From positions 6,519,001 through 6,583,000 of the forward strand of contig NC_134029.1 in NCBI RefSeq assembly GCF_964204645.1: a DNA stretch of 64,000 nucleotides, given 5' to 3'. Every line of letters starts with the position of its first letter. Positions within the stretch are counted from its first letter, which is position 1. The stretch comes from Tubulanus polymorphus. Lineage: Eukaryota; Nemertea; Palaeonemertea; Tubulaniformes; Tubulanidae. Below, in pieces: positions 32,001-43,758 of this stretch. The position numbers and the translations under genes are program-made. The notes under the pieces are model-generated. The model saw only the letters and a list, made by a program, of their open reading frames with translations. It made no database searches and was not told the DNA's origin.

Positions 32001-32925
32001 TTGCATCATTCAATTCTTGACCTCAGAATGAAATAGTTTGTCAGTATATGCAGAATTTACATTCTAATTAAGTAGGAAGTGGTTATAACAAATTTCAAAT
32101 AAAAAGTGAGCATTATCATGGAATTCATCCATTGACAAGAATCCTCTTAGTCAAATAAAACAAAAGCTTTTACAAAATAGCTATTATTGACAATTTTACA
32201 TTTAATTACAAACTCTTAATTATTGCTCTGTTTATACATTACAGAATATCAGTCAAATATGAGCGATTTCTAAATTTTAACCAATGATGGATTTTAGTTA
32301 CCCAGTTTAACACTGCTATTAAAACCATGATTGTATAGATAACAGGCAGGTTTCAAAAGAATGTATTCCGGTTTGAGAGTAACAATTCCCGGAATCTGAA
32401 TTACAAATGCTCTATCCGCCTTGTACATATAATTTTGCTATTCCAGAACAGGTATCAGTTATGTACTCTGGTCAAAACAAATGTGCCAGGAGAGTATTCC
32501 AAAATCAGAGAATAGCCCATCAAGACTAACTAACGGCCTAGGTTATTGACAGGATTCACCTTAGTGTGTGCATGCACTCAAGACCACTATACAGATACCA
32601 GCAGCACGATTCAGAAAATCCAGCCATAACCTATTTTTAAACAATGCCTTTTTGACTGATGAGGCACTTAAAACTACTTCCGTGATCGAAACCCATTGAA
32701 TCTACTCTACTAACTTAATACTTATCTAGTATATAATAGAAACTCTTTTTGAATTCAACAATAACAACTTTACAACAACGATGCATATGATGGAAAAATT
32801 TTAAAAAGAAAATCTTGATGCCAAGAACAGTTGAAAAGTGTTCTTAACGCAATGTACGTACTAAACAACTTTGACCAATAGAACTTGATTCCAAAGATCG
32901 ATTCTAGGAAGACTCTAACTCGTAG
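29013..32925. other. Intergenic between TDRD3 and CRAMP1, convergent 3' ends
   Basis: No exon is supported. Contents: a 0.5-kb hairpin element (29262-29750) and a stretch near 31600-31740 with tRNA-like B-box matches. Minus-strand CAATAAAC at about 31914-31919 could be a CRAMP1 poly(A) signal, implying a 1-kb 3' UTR. The rest shows nothing recognisable. Confidence 0.5.
29262..29750. repeat. Foldback element, family 1, copy 2
   Basis: Same outer arms (TTCAACTTTGCTTGAGAGGA and TCCTCTCAAGTCAAGTTGAA), the same GGCCTAGCTCAGTCAGTTT segment and the same AAAGGATTGCTGAAAAGTC inner arm as at 7795-8215. It lies downstream of TDRD3. Confidence 0.75.
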
Positions 32926-35900
32926 TTACGTTGAATCAGATTTCTTCTCGGCAGCTTCAATCTGCGCGGCTAGTTCCTGAAATTTGGCCACGTAATCGAC
33001 ACTATTCTCAACCATCATACACTGCAACTGTGTATCCACCTGCAAAATTAAACATCAAGAAGATTTCATACAGAAACTAAGACATTCAATTGAAAATTTG
33101 ATTGTTGTCTCGCAATCTTTGCTTGTTGTAACTACAGGGTCCCTACAACTCCTTGATTCCTTAAAAACTCCTTCAAAACGAAAAATGCGTTTGTAGGTGC
33201 TTGAAACTCCTTTTAATATGAGCAAAATGCCTGAAACTCTTTCAATTTTAAAAAATAAGCAATAAGAAATTTTTTTACAATAAACTATGCCTAAATCAAT
33301 CAGTTGGGACCAGGATTTATTTATTTTTACCCAATTAGGCAGTTACCGAATAAAAGTGTAAAGGATAAAGAATTTTTTATGAATCCACTACTGAATTAAC
33401 GTTTTATACCGAGATAAACAGTACTGATTTTAGAGGAGTCCACCGTAATTGGGATATGAAAGTGATGCAGACGCTTCTCGAAATTTTAAAACTGCATATA
33501 TCCAGGAATGATCTATAGGGAAACTGAACTATTCTCACGAATGCATGTACTTACGTCTAATTTAAGATTGATTGAATCGCGGGAATTATCACCGAGCAAT
33601 GATGAGCCGTTAAACGAAATAACGGACGACGAATCCAACGGTTTCTTTACAGGTGAATCGAAGAGTCCGAGCGTAAAATCACCAATCTGAAGAAAGATAA
33701 CCGCAAATAAGAACCAGGGCCCGGTTTTATAGACTGAGTATCAAAATTATCCCTAGGGGTAAATCCTCAATCTGGGTGACAACCACCATAGTAACAATGA
33801 GAAACCATGGTTATAACTGACGAATTTCGAAATATTCCCAGGGACTATTTTTCTTCCACATCTATGAAACCCAGCCCAGGCGTACACCTGGGGCCAGTTG
33901 CTCAAAAGTTGGTTAAAGATAACCGGAGGATAAATACCATAGGAACGACGAACTTATAATTATCAATATGTCAACTATCCACTGGTGAACTCTTAACAAA
34001 CCTTTTAGAAACTGGCCCCGCACTTAAAATGAATTTTCCTATCAGCAATACATACCTCGTTGTTTAACCAAGCATCAGTATTAACAGTCTTGAAAGGCGA
34101 GCCAATCGGTGTTTTCATTCCTTCCTGGCGCGGCGGCGACTTCCCTCGAATACTGCTAAAATCTACAAAATCATCGCCAACGATTTCAATAGAATCGCAT
34201 AGATTCACAATCGAAAACTATTCGTTCATATTCTCAGACGCAAATCTTACCTATGCCAGCGGTGCCGAGAGCGATCTCGATGAGTTTGTCCGACATCGAT
34301 GATGTGGCTAGGAAACAAACAGGCGAATTTCAGTTGAATACACGTGTCATTCATTCATCACAAATGAAAACGTTTGAAATACAGAAACACGATTATATAA
34401 TTACCTTGATTAGTGGATTCGTCGTGACAGGGCGGAGGCAGCGAAACATCGAGGAATGTGGAAACATTAAATGAATCGCGTGATTGAGTATCCGGCGGTT
34501 GAATCTTGATGTTATGTAGTTCCAGAGTTTCGGCGCTACTCGCAGATATGGCCTGGATTCATCGATAAAAAAATAACCCGAGTCAAGAAAATACACAATA
34601 TCCGTGTAAGATGAATACACGAGAGAAATCCCACAATAATTCAGATTAGATGATTTTAATCAGTTTTACTTACATTGTCTGTACTCGATAATTTATGACT
34701 GGACAATATATTTTCGAACTACAAGAAAATCATAGGAAAATGAACTAATGTTGATTTAACTGGGCCTGAATTATAGGTCTTAGTGCTCTATCTTTTACTT
34801 TTATATCTATTGCCTGTGTTTGAGTATGTATTTGCGGCAGCGGTTGAGAAGGTCCGGGAGAGTGCGTAGCCAATGATGATGGACTAGGCGACGATGAAGT
34901 CAACGTGATCAATGATTCTGAAAACGAGAAGTGCATCAATCATTTAAGGACGAATGATCTACGACAAATTTTTTCACAAGCTTTTCTTTCCGATTCACTA
35001 ACCAGATTGATTAGGAATCTTATTAGCACCGATTGCCGGTTGAGTTCCACATAAAGTAACCGGTTGCACTAAAAAGATCAATTCTTAGCCTTTAGTAACG
35101 TAGTAGAAATTTTACAACATATTGAAGGATTTCCAAAAAGTCATTATTTTCTCATGTTGAAAAGGTAAAAAGATCAGCCATTTCTTAACAATATGTTTCC
35201 TGTGTTACCATGCCTATGAACCATGAATTTAGATGATATGAAAATAATTTTCAATAGTAGGCATAAAATCGTTGGAATTGTTAAAATTGATTTAGTTCAG
35301 AAAATGTCTCTTTTCTCCGATTCGGATGAGTTAAAGAAGAATTTTTAACACTCTTTCAATACATTGCAAAATGCATATAAAAATGATGGTTTATTCAGAC
35401 TGAACAGTTTCACTGCTCATATTATGACAAATTACACGTATATGTTCAAAAGATTAAGCAAAATATCCCAAAGAAAGACTTTAGTCACTTACGTAAAATG
35501 TATGTATGCAGAAAAATCCTTACTCAAAAATAATTTGTTTACCTGATGAAGACAAAGTGGTGGATATTTTTCTGTTGTAACTACCCGGCGATATTTTAAT
35601 GACGCCTTGTTGGCTGGCCGTGGTGACCTGATGAACAGGACCGGGTACGATTTGACGCGCCGTTAACATCGCTCGCGGCGGTAAACTGCCGCTCTGAGTG
35701 ACGGTCCTAGCAGACGGATTCGGCATTATGGGAACGAACGAGCCGCGAGCTCGACGCTGCGGCTGCTGGCTCGGCAGTATATTCACCGCGGTCATCAGTT
35801 GAGGTTGTATCGCGGCTGCCTTCGGGAGAATGTTACGCGGATTACTGATGACCATCGGTTTCCGTACCGCTCGCGTGTTACGCTTCGAACGTTTCCATAA

Positions 35901-38900
35901 AATACTGTCAGGATTCGGTGGCAAAGGCTGAAATTCGATCAACCATAAGATGGATTGTTAGAAATTCTGTAGGAACAAACAACCATTCGATTGAAATATT
36001 AAGGTTGTCAAACAAAATTAGGGGTCCAGAAATCAGGAAAATAAATTGTTAAGCGTGTTGAAAACTTTCTCAAAATAACTTGAACAAACACGGAATGCAA
36101 AGCCAGTGGACTATAAGTCAGGATGGTGATAAATTTCATACCTCTTTCATAGCTGGTAAAGCAGATGGGATAATTGTCGGCGGGTTCATAGTAGGCTTTG
36201 GCAGGACAGGAATCTCGAAATTTTCCTTAGGTTTCTGCAATAAGAGAATCGAGAAACTTATTTACACAATGTACTTTCATGTGCCGCGTAGGTAATGCTG
36301 CGAAAACCTTACCAACATTATTTGCCGGGATGGGATGAAATATTTGCGCAGAAAGAAGTAATATTTTTCACACTGTTACACAGGAATTTTTCAAAAACGT
36401 TCACATTATAGTATTGAAGGGTATCTAGGATTTTATCAAGGGTTTATTCTAATATCCACATACCTCTGACGTTTTGCCCCGTCGTTTTTTCTGGACAGGC
36501 GAAGGGCTGGCATTACTGGCAGTCGGCGAATCCAATCTCATAGGACTGCTACGAAATTTATTCGGAGGAGTACGCGCGTTATTTTTCTTACAGTGACAAT
36601 GACACGGAGATGACGTCAATGGAGGCTGAAAATATCCGAGTATGATTTATATTAAACAAATTTCCCTGACTGTTCCCTGATTTTTAGCTTTTTTTTTTTT
36701 TACAAAATATCCCTGACTATCCGCTGACTTTTTTAAAGAAAAGAATTTTCCCTGACTTTTCCCCGATTTACCGGTAAGTGGCCACCCTGGCAACGTGTAC
36801 AGTATACCGTACCTGTTTTGATTTCTTCAAATCGGTGAATTCGATGCAAGCAATCTGCACCAGTCGTGACAGCATCGTCGCCAGATTCTTAGCGCCAGTC
36901 ACGTCAGAAGTAGCCTCAACCCATTCGTAATCTAGCACTATCTTTTCGGGGCATCCCATAGTCAGATGCAGTTCGGCTATGGTAATTTTCTGCGCGTCCT
37001 CGAACGTCCAACCGTCGCGTACACGTTTTTCAAAATCGTCGTCGTCGCGACAATTTTTGATGACCGACTGCGGTTTCTCCGTCTCCACGTCTCTGTCGTC
37101 AGTTACCCGTACGGTTTTTGGAGCGACTTCATCTTTGTCGCAAGAATCATCGTCGTTCGAGACATTTTCCGAGAGCGACGCTAAATTTGGCACATCTAAA
37201 TCCCTTACGAGCGTATTCGGCGGAACCCCGGATTGAGAAGTTCCCGCTATCACACATCCACAATTGTCCGAAGATATTGCAGTCGATTGTTGCGATTTTA
37301 ACCGCTGTTCGCTGTGTATTTGATTCTCAATAAGCTGACTCGCAGCACTCTCGCACATTAACAATTGATCCATAGGATTTTTTCCCGTATTACCGGCGGC
37401 GGCGGCGGCCACGCCCGCGTAATCAGCGCACAAAGTCGTTATCCCTGAATTCGAGATCAAACCGGAAAATCCGATATTTTGACTAGGACTGCCGCTGAGT
37501 AGGTTGTCCTCGTAGCAGTTCATTTTAATCGATTCACCGGGACTAGTTTTAACGCTGACCTCCATCATCTCGTCGTTACTCGTCGTATCGGTTTTCGCGT
37601 AATCCAGGCGCGGTTTTTTACGCGGCGTTATCTGTCCCATGCAAGCGTCCGCGAACGATTTCAACATGGCGACGTTTTCTCCATCGTAGGACCACCGATC
37701 ATCGATCACTTCACCGGTTTCAACGTGAACCTGGTTATTGAGAGTCGCTTGTTCACGAGGTTTTTCACTGACATCCATACTGCACTTGTTTGTTACGGCA
37801 AGAGCTGAAAATACATCCCGGTCAGAGTTTACCATTTTATTTCAAGTAAAATTGACTGTCAATCCAGTTACAATGCAAGCAAATATACCAGTTTTATCAG
37901 GGTCTCTGTAGATCAGTCATACCTGGATATAAGGAGTTTTCAAGGTGTTTAAAAGAGAAAATTTCATATTTTGAGGAAGCGTCTACATCACTTTCATATC
38001 CCAATTACAGTAGACTTAGGAATAGTCAATTTCCTGAGCAACTTCTTTAAATTTCTGATTGCCTATTTCTCAAAATTGAAGGAGTTTTGGGCATTTTGCG
38101 CGAATTAATTAAAGGAGTTTCAAGCACCTAGCATTTCCATTTAGGAGTTTTTAAGTAATCAAGGGATCATGGATTGCTTATAAACCAGTTTAAACTGTAA
38201 ACCAGGGACCAGTTCTATTTTACCGGTAATTGAGTTAGCCCTCAGGGTTAAGTCAATACCAGTCACTAAACCGTGCCCAAAGGGCACATCTTTGGTTGAC
38301 TAGTAAATCATTTGACCCCATTGGTAAAGTTAAAGCTCTTGGATCCATCATACTGAAATATCTTGGGAGTCCATTTTAGGTAAATCAACATTTTGGAGCC
38401 AGGTACTAAGTCTTGACTTAAGTTCATTGGGCTTCATGCGAAGAAATTAATAATATACCCACCTGCATGAACTGGATTTTCTTGATGATGTTGAAAGGCG
38501 AGATTATGTTTTGTAGGCACGGGGCGCTTTTTCAGCATCACTGAAACAACCGGACTGTCACGTGCGGGATACAACTTCAATATCTTACTCTCCGATTCAT
38601 CTAACGGAATCTTAGCCGATTCTTTCTGTCCAAGGAATTAAGGAAATTTCCTAAGAAGTATTTTAATGTACAACAATTGCCATTCATGTAGTCAGTTGTT
38701 CAAAAGGATACAATTTTGGCCCCTTTCATTTTCCATTTCTTCTGCAAGAAATTGATAATCGAACCTAGTTTTCGTTCAGTGCTCATGTGTATTCTGATTC
38801 GAGGATTTTGAGCCAGGTTCTGTATCGATGTCCACATTTTGTTATTGCGCGGAACCAGCTCAATCGTCACTTTGGAAGGAATTTTAGGGTGTAGCTCCTC

Positions 38901-40841
38901 ATCTTCCTTCGGTTCTGTAATTATTATACACACAGTCATCAATTAGGAATTAATATCAATAAATCTAGTTAACCAATAAGTCAATCTTACAGTTATGAGT
39001 AAAATCTAGCTCTTAGGCTAAAAGAAATTGATACCTTGTTTTTCCTTTCTGCTGAGTTTAATAGTTAGCCGGCAAGTTATCTACCCTGCACATTACTTTT
39101 TAAAAAAATCATAATCAAGCTAAGTATAACAGACCCGGCAGTTATAGATATGAATTGATTAAAAATTTTATTGGTTTACAAAATGCCCCAGCCGCTAAGG
39201 ACAAAAGAAGGTATCATTTTTTTAGCCTAAGACTTTGAATAATTATAACTCAAGAGTTAGAATCATTGGTCCTAAATATCTATTTTTTCACCACGTTAAA
39301 TGATTACCTTCAATGTTATTCAACATTTTCAGTGCTCTACAAGATGGGGTCTTCAGTCTAAAAGAGATTTTTGATCAATGAAATAACATCAACATTGCTT
39401 AAGATCTAGGGGAACCAAAAACAATATTTCAAACTTACTTCAAATTCTTATTCTTCCATTTTACGACTACATATCCTTTGTGAATCAACTCATTCAACTT
39501 TTGACCAACTTTTTCATCCAAACCTACACGAATAATCAATAAAGAAAAACATCAACGAACTTGCTTATCCCAAATCTTCTTAACATTGATCCTATAGAGA
39601 AGAATATGCTCTAAAACAATGAACGTACGTCCTTTAAACTTCTTTCTTAGTTCACTGTAATTGATGAGTCCGTACAATTCTTGAGTTTTCTTCTTTACAT
39701 CTGCATAAAAAATCATCAATATAAAATCGTAGCAGAATATTGACCTCTAATCTAAACAGGTTGGCTTTTAAAAAGTACATAAGAAAATTAATAAGTGAAA
39801 GCATTTTTCAAAAATCTGAAATCTCTAAACTCTTAATTTGACTTGTGAAAATACATATCAAATGCATCTCATATTGAATGTTGATATAACATACAATAAT
39901 CTACACTTACTGTCACCCATTTTGATGTATTTAGAGATTTTATGCCACGTTCTATAGTAGAAATGGCGAACTTGATCTTTGTTTCTCACCGACGCGGTAT
40001 CACCTTTTCGTTTGTACCTTTGCATGATGTATTTCAAAATCTCTTCAAAGTTCTTTCCATACTGCAGGTTATAAAATCAACAGGACTTAAAATCAATATC
40101 ATCATCATCATCATCGATGAAATAATGCATGGATAATTTAGGCCTGAATTTTTACCTGATAAAGTCCTTCGAAAAACAAATCAGCATCTTGACTCGACCA
40201 TAGATCCCAGGTGCGACGCTGTTTTGGAGCAGGTGTTACTACTTTTTCCTCTTTTGCTGAAAGTCAAGTAAAATTGTACGGAAATGGAAAAATATAGTGA
40301 TCCAAATCAATTGATGGAATCACAAGCTAAAATATCTTTTTCATAAGCAGTTATTCAGTATATTCAAAATATATTCAAATTTTTGGCTGAAAATGTCAAC
40401 ATAAACATACAAATAGTCTCTAACACGGATGAAAACTCCGCAATTTCATCGTTAGGTGTCGTATTAACCGTTAAAAGTACACCGCAGTGTTTTTGGAGAA
40501 CTGTCAAACTAAAAGCACGTGTTCAATGTTTACATGTCGTTACTATAAATAGTAGCATTTCGGCCAATCGGAAAGCGGCATTCTGTGCGCAAAACATGTA
40601 CCTCTGAAATTTGCCGTTTTTGTCTATAAATACCTTTTTTCACCGGTGACGTTGGAGGGCTAATATCTCTTCGAACCCTTTTCAGCAATCTACCGCTGCA
40701 CCTGGTAGTTGTCGGCACTGCAACCCCGATGATTTCCTGACCAGATGATTCCGATGTCGAAACGGCCGTTGTGGACGTTGACGGTTTTTGTTGACATTTT
40801 TTCTCAGGTTTTCCCGGCCGATCCGCGACAAGATTCGCCAT
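32926..40841 (-). CDS. CRAMP1: Cramped-like chromatin protein (CRAMP1), 20 coding exons
   Basis: Nuclear SANT/Myb-type protein of the cramped family, linked in flies and mammals to Polycomb-type regulation and histone gene control. Exons: 40634-40841, 40156-40256, 39911-40061, 39629-39700, 39439-39523, 39308-39357, 38712-38914, 38463-38625, 36813-37804, 36464-36625, 36142-36234, 35543-35927, 35003-35068, 34799-34917, 34674-34718, 34405-34552, 34251-34307, 34056-34162, 33555-33686, 32926-33039; 1150 residues from the ATG at 40841. Signatures: SANT-like 83-150 (FFEGLYQYGKNFEEI, HFYYRTWHKISKYI), TQELYGLINYSELRKK, a conserved mid-region (GWTFEDAQKITIAELHLTMG), and the C-terminal LLGDNSRDS and CMMVENSVDYVAKF. 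The start is uncertain because the likely upstream exon 41216-41295 does not join in frame. The intron 38626-38711 is U12-type. Confidence 0.92.
33136..33515 (+). repeat. Interspersed repeat B (also 25150-25425, 27795-27985, reverse 37895-38168)
   Basis: Copies share CAGGGTCCCTACAACT at the start, GGTGCTTGAAACTCCTTT, an AGGCAGTTAC block and a GATGCAGACGCTTC...CCAGGAAT end. None shows long inverted repeats or coding capacity. All are intronic (TDRD3, CRAMP1). Confidence 0.7.
33714..33882. repeat. Inverted-repeat element, family 4, copy 1
   Basis: The ends CCAGGGCCCGGTTTTATAGA and TCTATGAAACCCAGCCCAGG are imperfect inverted repeats. It directly neighbours the family 3 element in the same CRAMP1 intron. 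Confidence 0.6.
33887..34025. repeat. Inverted-repeat element, family 3, copy 2
   Basis: Same termini as at 6355-6504 (GGGGCCAGTTGCTCAAAAGT and, inverted, CTTTTAGAAACTGGCCCC) in a CRAMP1 intron, ending about 30 bases from the exon at 34056. Confidence 0.75.
35105..35372. repeat. Foldback element, family 1, shortened copy
   Basis: Contains the inner arm (ATATTGAAGGATTTCCAAAAAG) and, inverted, CACTCTTTCAATACATTGCAAAA; the outer arms of family 1 are missing. It is in a CRAMP1 intron. Confidence 0.5.
38626..38711 (-). other. Short U12-type GT-AG intron in CRAMP1
   Basis: On the minus strand the intron starts GTATCCTTT and has TTTCCTTAAT (branch A at 38638) 12 bases before the AG acceptor. It has only a short pyrimidine-poor tail, as expected for minor-class introns. 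It is 86 nt long. Without removal the frame hits TGA two codons later. With removal the exon continues in phase 0 (GAKI to KESAKI). Confidence 0.85.
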
Positions 40842-41215
40842 CAAAATGCAATCATGTAGTTCTTCGGACGTTTTTTGATCGTCGGGTGCGAACCTGAATA
40901 AAACCCGACAACGAAAAACCAGTTAAAAACGCGTGAAAATAATCGGAGAAAATCCAGAATTCAAAATGGCTGCCGCTTTCTTCTCGTCCAAAAATCGACG
41001 TTTTTCCATCGTAAATAATTCGGCGAATGAAGAACGGATTTTCATTATTTAAAAGCCGATTACTCGTTTAGATCGTGATGAATCCAACAGTATTGAAATA
41101 TTTTACCTAACCCGTCAGTAATTATGTTTATTTCAAGTTAGAAAATCACACGCATAGAAAAGCATACAACAAAATGGCGATATCATCGGCCGTATGAAAT
41201 GAATAATTTTATTAC

Positions 41216-41295
41216 CCGTTTTTATCATCTTGTTTAGCTTTTGCAGCCCCACTACTGCTGCGACGGCGTCCTGCAACTTTCATTGATCTCTTCAT
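41216..41295 (-). other. CRAMP1: Probable upstream exon of CRAMP1, frame unresolved
   Basis: An ATG at 41295 opens 26 codons, rich in Arg, Ser, Lys and Ala, that look coding, ending at a GTAATA donor (41215). Joining this donor to the acceptor at 40895 puts a TGA 14 codons into the next exon. Removing one base at the junction would give a continuous reading frame. Either this is 5' UTR, a non-canonical splice is used, or the sequence has one extra base. Confidence 0.5.
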
Positions 41296-41815
41296 AATTA
41301 GTTTTGTCCCTTTTTCAAGCGAGTACTTTGCAATTCGGCACGGGCATCTTAGCTCGACGTTGAGCACAATCCTGGTTTGGCGAGTGCTACTGTCGAGATG
41401 GAAACATGCGATTCGATCGTTTTTGCAACAAAATAATTTTTTGAAAACATTTTGTTACAGCAGCACTAATTCATAATTCTAAGGATGAAATAAAGTTTTG
41501 AAAGTTTTCATTTTTTTTAACGAAGTTTCTTTCGAAGAGATACGCATATTTAGCCGTATTTTATGTGCAAAACTATTGTCCCCCCTTATGGAAATGAACA
41601 AAAATTCGGATTATTGCCAGTGTTTTCAGATTTTGTGAATAATTTTTTATAAATACTCGATAAATCATTATATGATAAATCAAAGTACCAAAGGTAACCG
41701 GACAAAAGCTAAGCGAATTGAGCTAAGCAAATTGATCTTTATTCGAAAATTGAAAAACCATGCGTTCCACAAAATCAAGAAAGCCATTTGAAGATTATTT
41801 TCTTCGTGAATAGAT

Positions 41816-41821
41816 TTTATT
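41816..41821 (-). terminator. Poly(A) signal of RBM41
   Basis: On the minus strand AATAAA starts three bases after the TAG stop. If used, the 3' UTR would be only about 25-35 nt. Confidence 0.5.
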
Positions 41822-41823
41822 TT

Positions 41824-42905
41824 CTAAATTTTTCCTTTTCCATATTGGATAATAATGGGTCTACTGTTCAGTTTGTAGCCATTTACAAGTAACATCGCCT
41901 CAGTAGCAGTTTCAGCATTGTCGAAAGTAACAAACGCTTGACCTTTCATTCTCCCGCGCAATAAACGATAAAGAATTTTCGGAGAATTTACGGCCTTTTT
42001 TTGAAATCGCACAAATAACGAGACTAAATCCGCCTCCGAGATGTTGCTCGGGAGATTTTTTAAGTAAAGAATGTTTGACTTTTCTCCGGGTTTGTAATCT
42101 TTAAAACGCGGCAAATTTTTTATTTCTTCCAACGATATTCGGTTACTTTTTATATCCTCGGTTGGGATATGTTTCACGGGACCGATAAACTCGTGTGCGG
42201 GCAAACTTTTATTTTTCACGACACTACACTCATCATCTGAACTGTCATTTTCACAACTTTGATTGTTCTTTTCTCCGATATCTTCGCCCGATGTTTTAGT
42301 TTTGATCAAATCTTCCGCCAATGCTTTAATGCGAAACATCGGGTGACGCGCGCTTACCGGCGCAGCGTCACGGTCGTGCTCTTTAGCGACGGTCGTAAAA
42401 GCTTTATAAACCTGTGCTTTTCCGTTGTCTAATTTCCCCATCAACGATATCTCCAAATCCATTTCGTGTCTCCCGAGATGTCGTTTACCCGAAAAAGTAT
42501 CCGGCGCGTCAAGCGTTTTTAGTTTCTTCGAAATTTGACTGTCGATGTTTTTCAATTGTTCATTTCGAATTTCGGGATTGACGATAGTTTTTCGTTTCGA
42601 CTTGTTTCCCAATTTCAATCTTATCTCATTTTCTGTCAGTCCACATTGCTTTAATGATTCGTATTCACGATCATGATCGTCTAATTTAGAGAACTCTTCG
42701 AATGAAACTTGCCCGCGAAATTTTTCCGTCGACGCGTGGTGCGTTGACGCGCCAACGAATTCTTTACGATTCGAAAATTCATTTTGTAAATTAGTGTTCG
42801 TATTTATTTGTTTGCGAAGTAAAATTCTAAGTTGTTTTTCGGCTTCGGTTTCGAATTCTTCTATTTTCAATGAACCATCTTTGTTGAACTTTGAACGACT
42901 TTCCA
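41824..42905 (-). CDS. RBM41: RNA-binding protein 41 (RBM41), intronless
   Basis: Nuclear RRM protein, paralogue of U11/U12-65K and reported to bind U12 snRNA in the minor spliceosome. The 360-residue frame from ATG 42905 (MESRSKFNKDGS) matches RBM41 along its length: EEFETEAEKQL near the N-terminus, a charged middle, IPTEDIKSNRISLEEIKNLP, then a C-terminal RRM at 278-357 with RNP2 ILYLKNL and RNP1 KGQAFVTF (321-328). An in-frame ATG 20 codons upstream encodes a hydrophobic stretch unlike the family and was not used. All recognised neighbours except the nested GPCR have coding introns and this gene has none, which hints at a retroposed copy, although no flanking poly(A) tract is visible. Confidence 0.93.
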
Positions 42906-43093
42906 TCTTGAGACTAGTAATAATAATATAGACGCTGAAAAGTAAAAATAAAACATAAATTTCCACTTATTATAGATGAAGAAAAATAAATTCATGATAA
43001 GCTTTTATCTGGAACAAAGACCTACGTTTGCATTAACAAAAAAAATCGAAAAAGAATAATGGAAAAAAATAATCTAATATTTTGCTGTTAAAA

Positions 43094-43470
43094 TGCGGGA
43101 TTCGAACACAAAGGATCACTTCGTTAGCCTGTCCCATCAATATTTCAACATGAGCCATCAAAAACATCACCAAAACCCTTATTAAATAGCCTATTAATCA
43201 ATTACTAATACCTTGTATATGGGAATTTTACAACTTTTCAGATGTAACTACGTTTTCTTTATCCATCACAGAGAGATCTAACTATATTCTTGCTCATATA
43301 TCTGAATATTTATAATATTTTCTTGACCCAAATAAATTGGTGTCGTTTCTTGAACTTCCAATTGCAAGACATACTCCTTGGGTTCGAATCCTGGTTTGCC
43401 AGCATGTTTCAGCACTGATACACGAAACCCGATAAGTTCGAGTCCTGACGTCAGACCACACAAAATTTTT
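43094..43470. repeat. tRNA-like B-box cluster
   Basis: Pol III B-box matches occur as GTGTTCGAATCCC (minus, about 43094-43108), GGGTTCGAATCCT (about 43382-43394) and AAGTTCGAGTCCT (about 43436-43448), followed by 12 T at about 43465. No complete cloverleaf with a 7-bp acceptor stem was found, so these are best read as tRNA-derived repeat relics and not working tRNA genes. A similar site is at 31688-31700. Confidence 0.35.
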
Positions 43471-43601
43471 TTTTTTTCACATTTCTTTTTATTTCACTGA
43501 TCAATACATTGGTAGTCTTTATGTACATTCATTAGTTCTATCTACTAATATTCACATTTACATTTTTTACAGATCAACCAAGCCCGGAAAAAATCTGCTT
43601 A

Positions 43602-43758
43602 GGGATCATTCATTTATTACGTACGCATAAAATTTGAATTTTTCAACCCCCTCCCCCTCTGTACTCAAAATCGGCCATTTTTTCATATACATTAAGCATT
43701 ACAGTACGCAATTGCACTGACCCCTCCCTTGATGCGTACGTAATAAATGAATGACCCC
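43602..43758. mobile_element. 157-bp TIR element (GGGATCATTCATTTATTACG) with TTA duplications
   Basis: The 26-bp ends GGGATCATTCATTTATTACG... and ...CGTAATAAATGAATGACCCC are inverted repeats, flanked by TTA on both sides (43599-43601, 43759-43761). It is a non-autonomous PIF/Harbinger-like MITE between RBM41 and CLPX. Confidence 0.8.

Noticed and set aside
42906-42966. Upstream RBM41 start adding 20 hydrophobic residues
   Set aside because: RBM41 proteins are nuclear without a signal peptide; the family alignment begins at the ATG at 42905.
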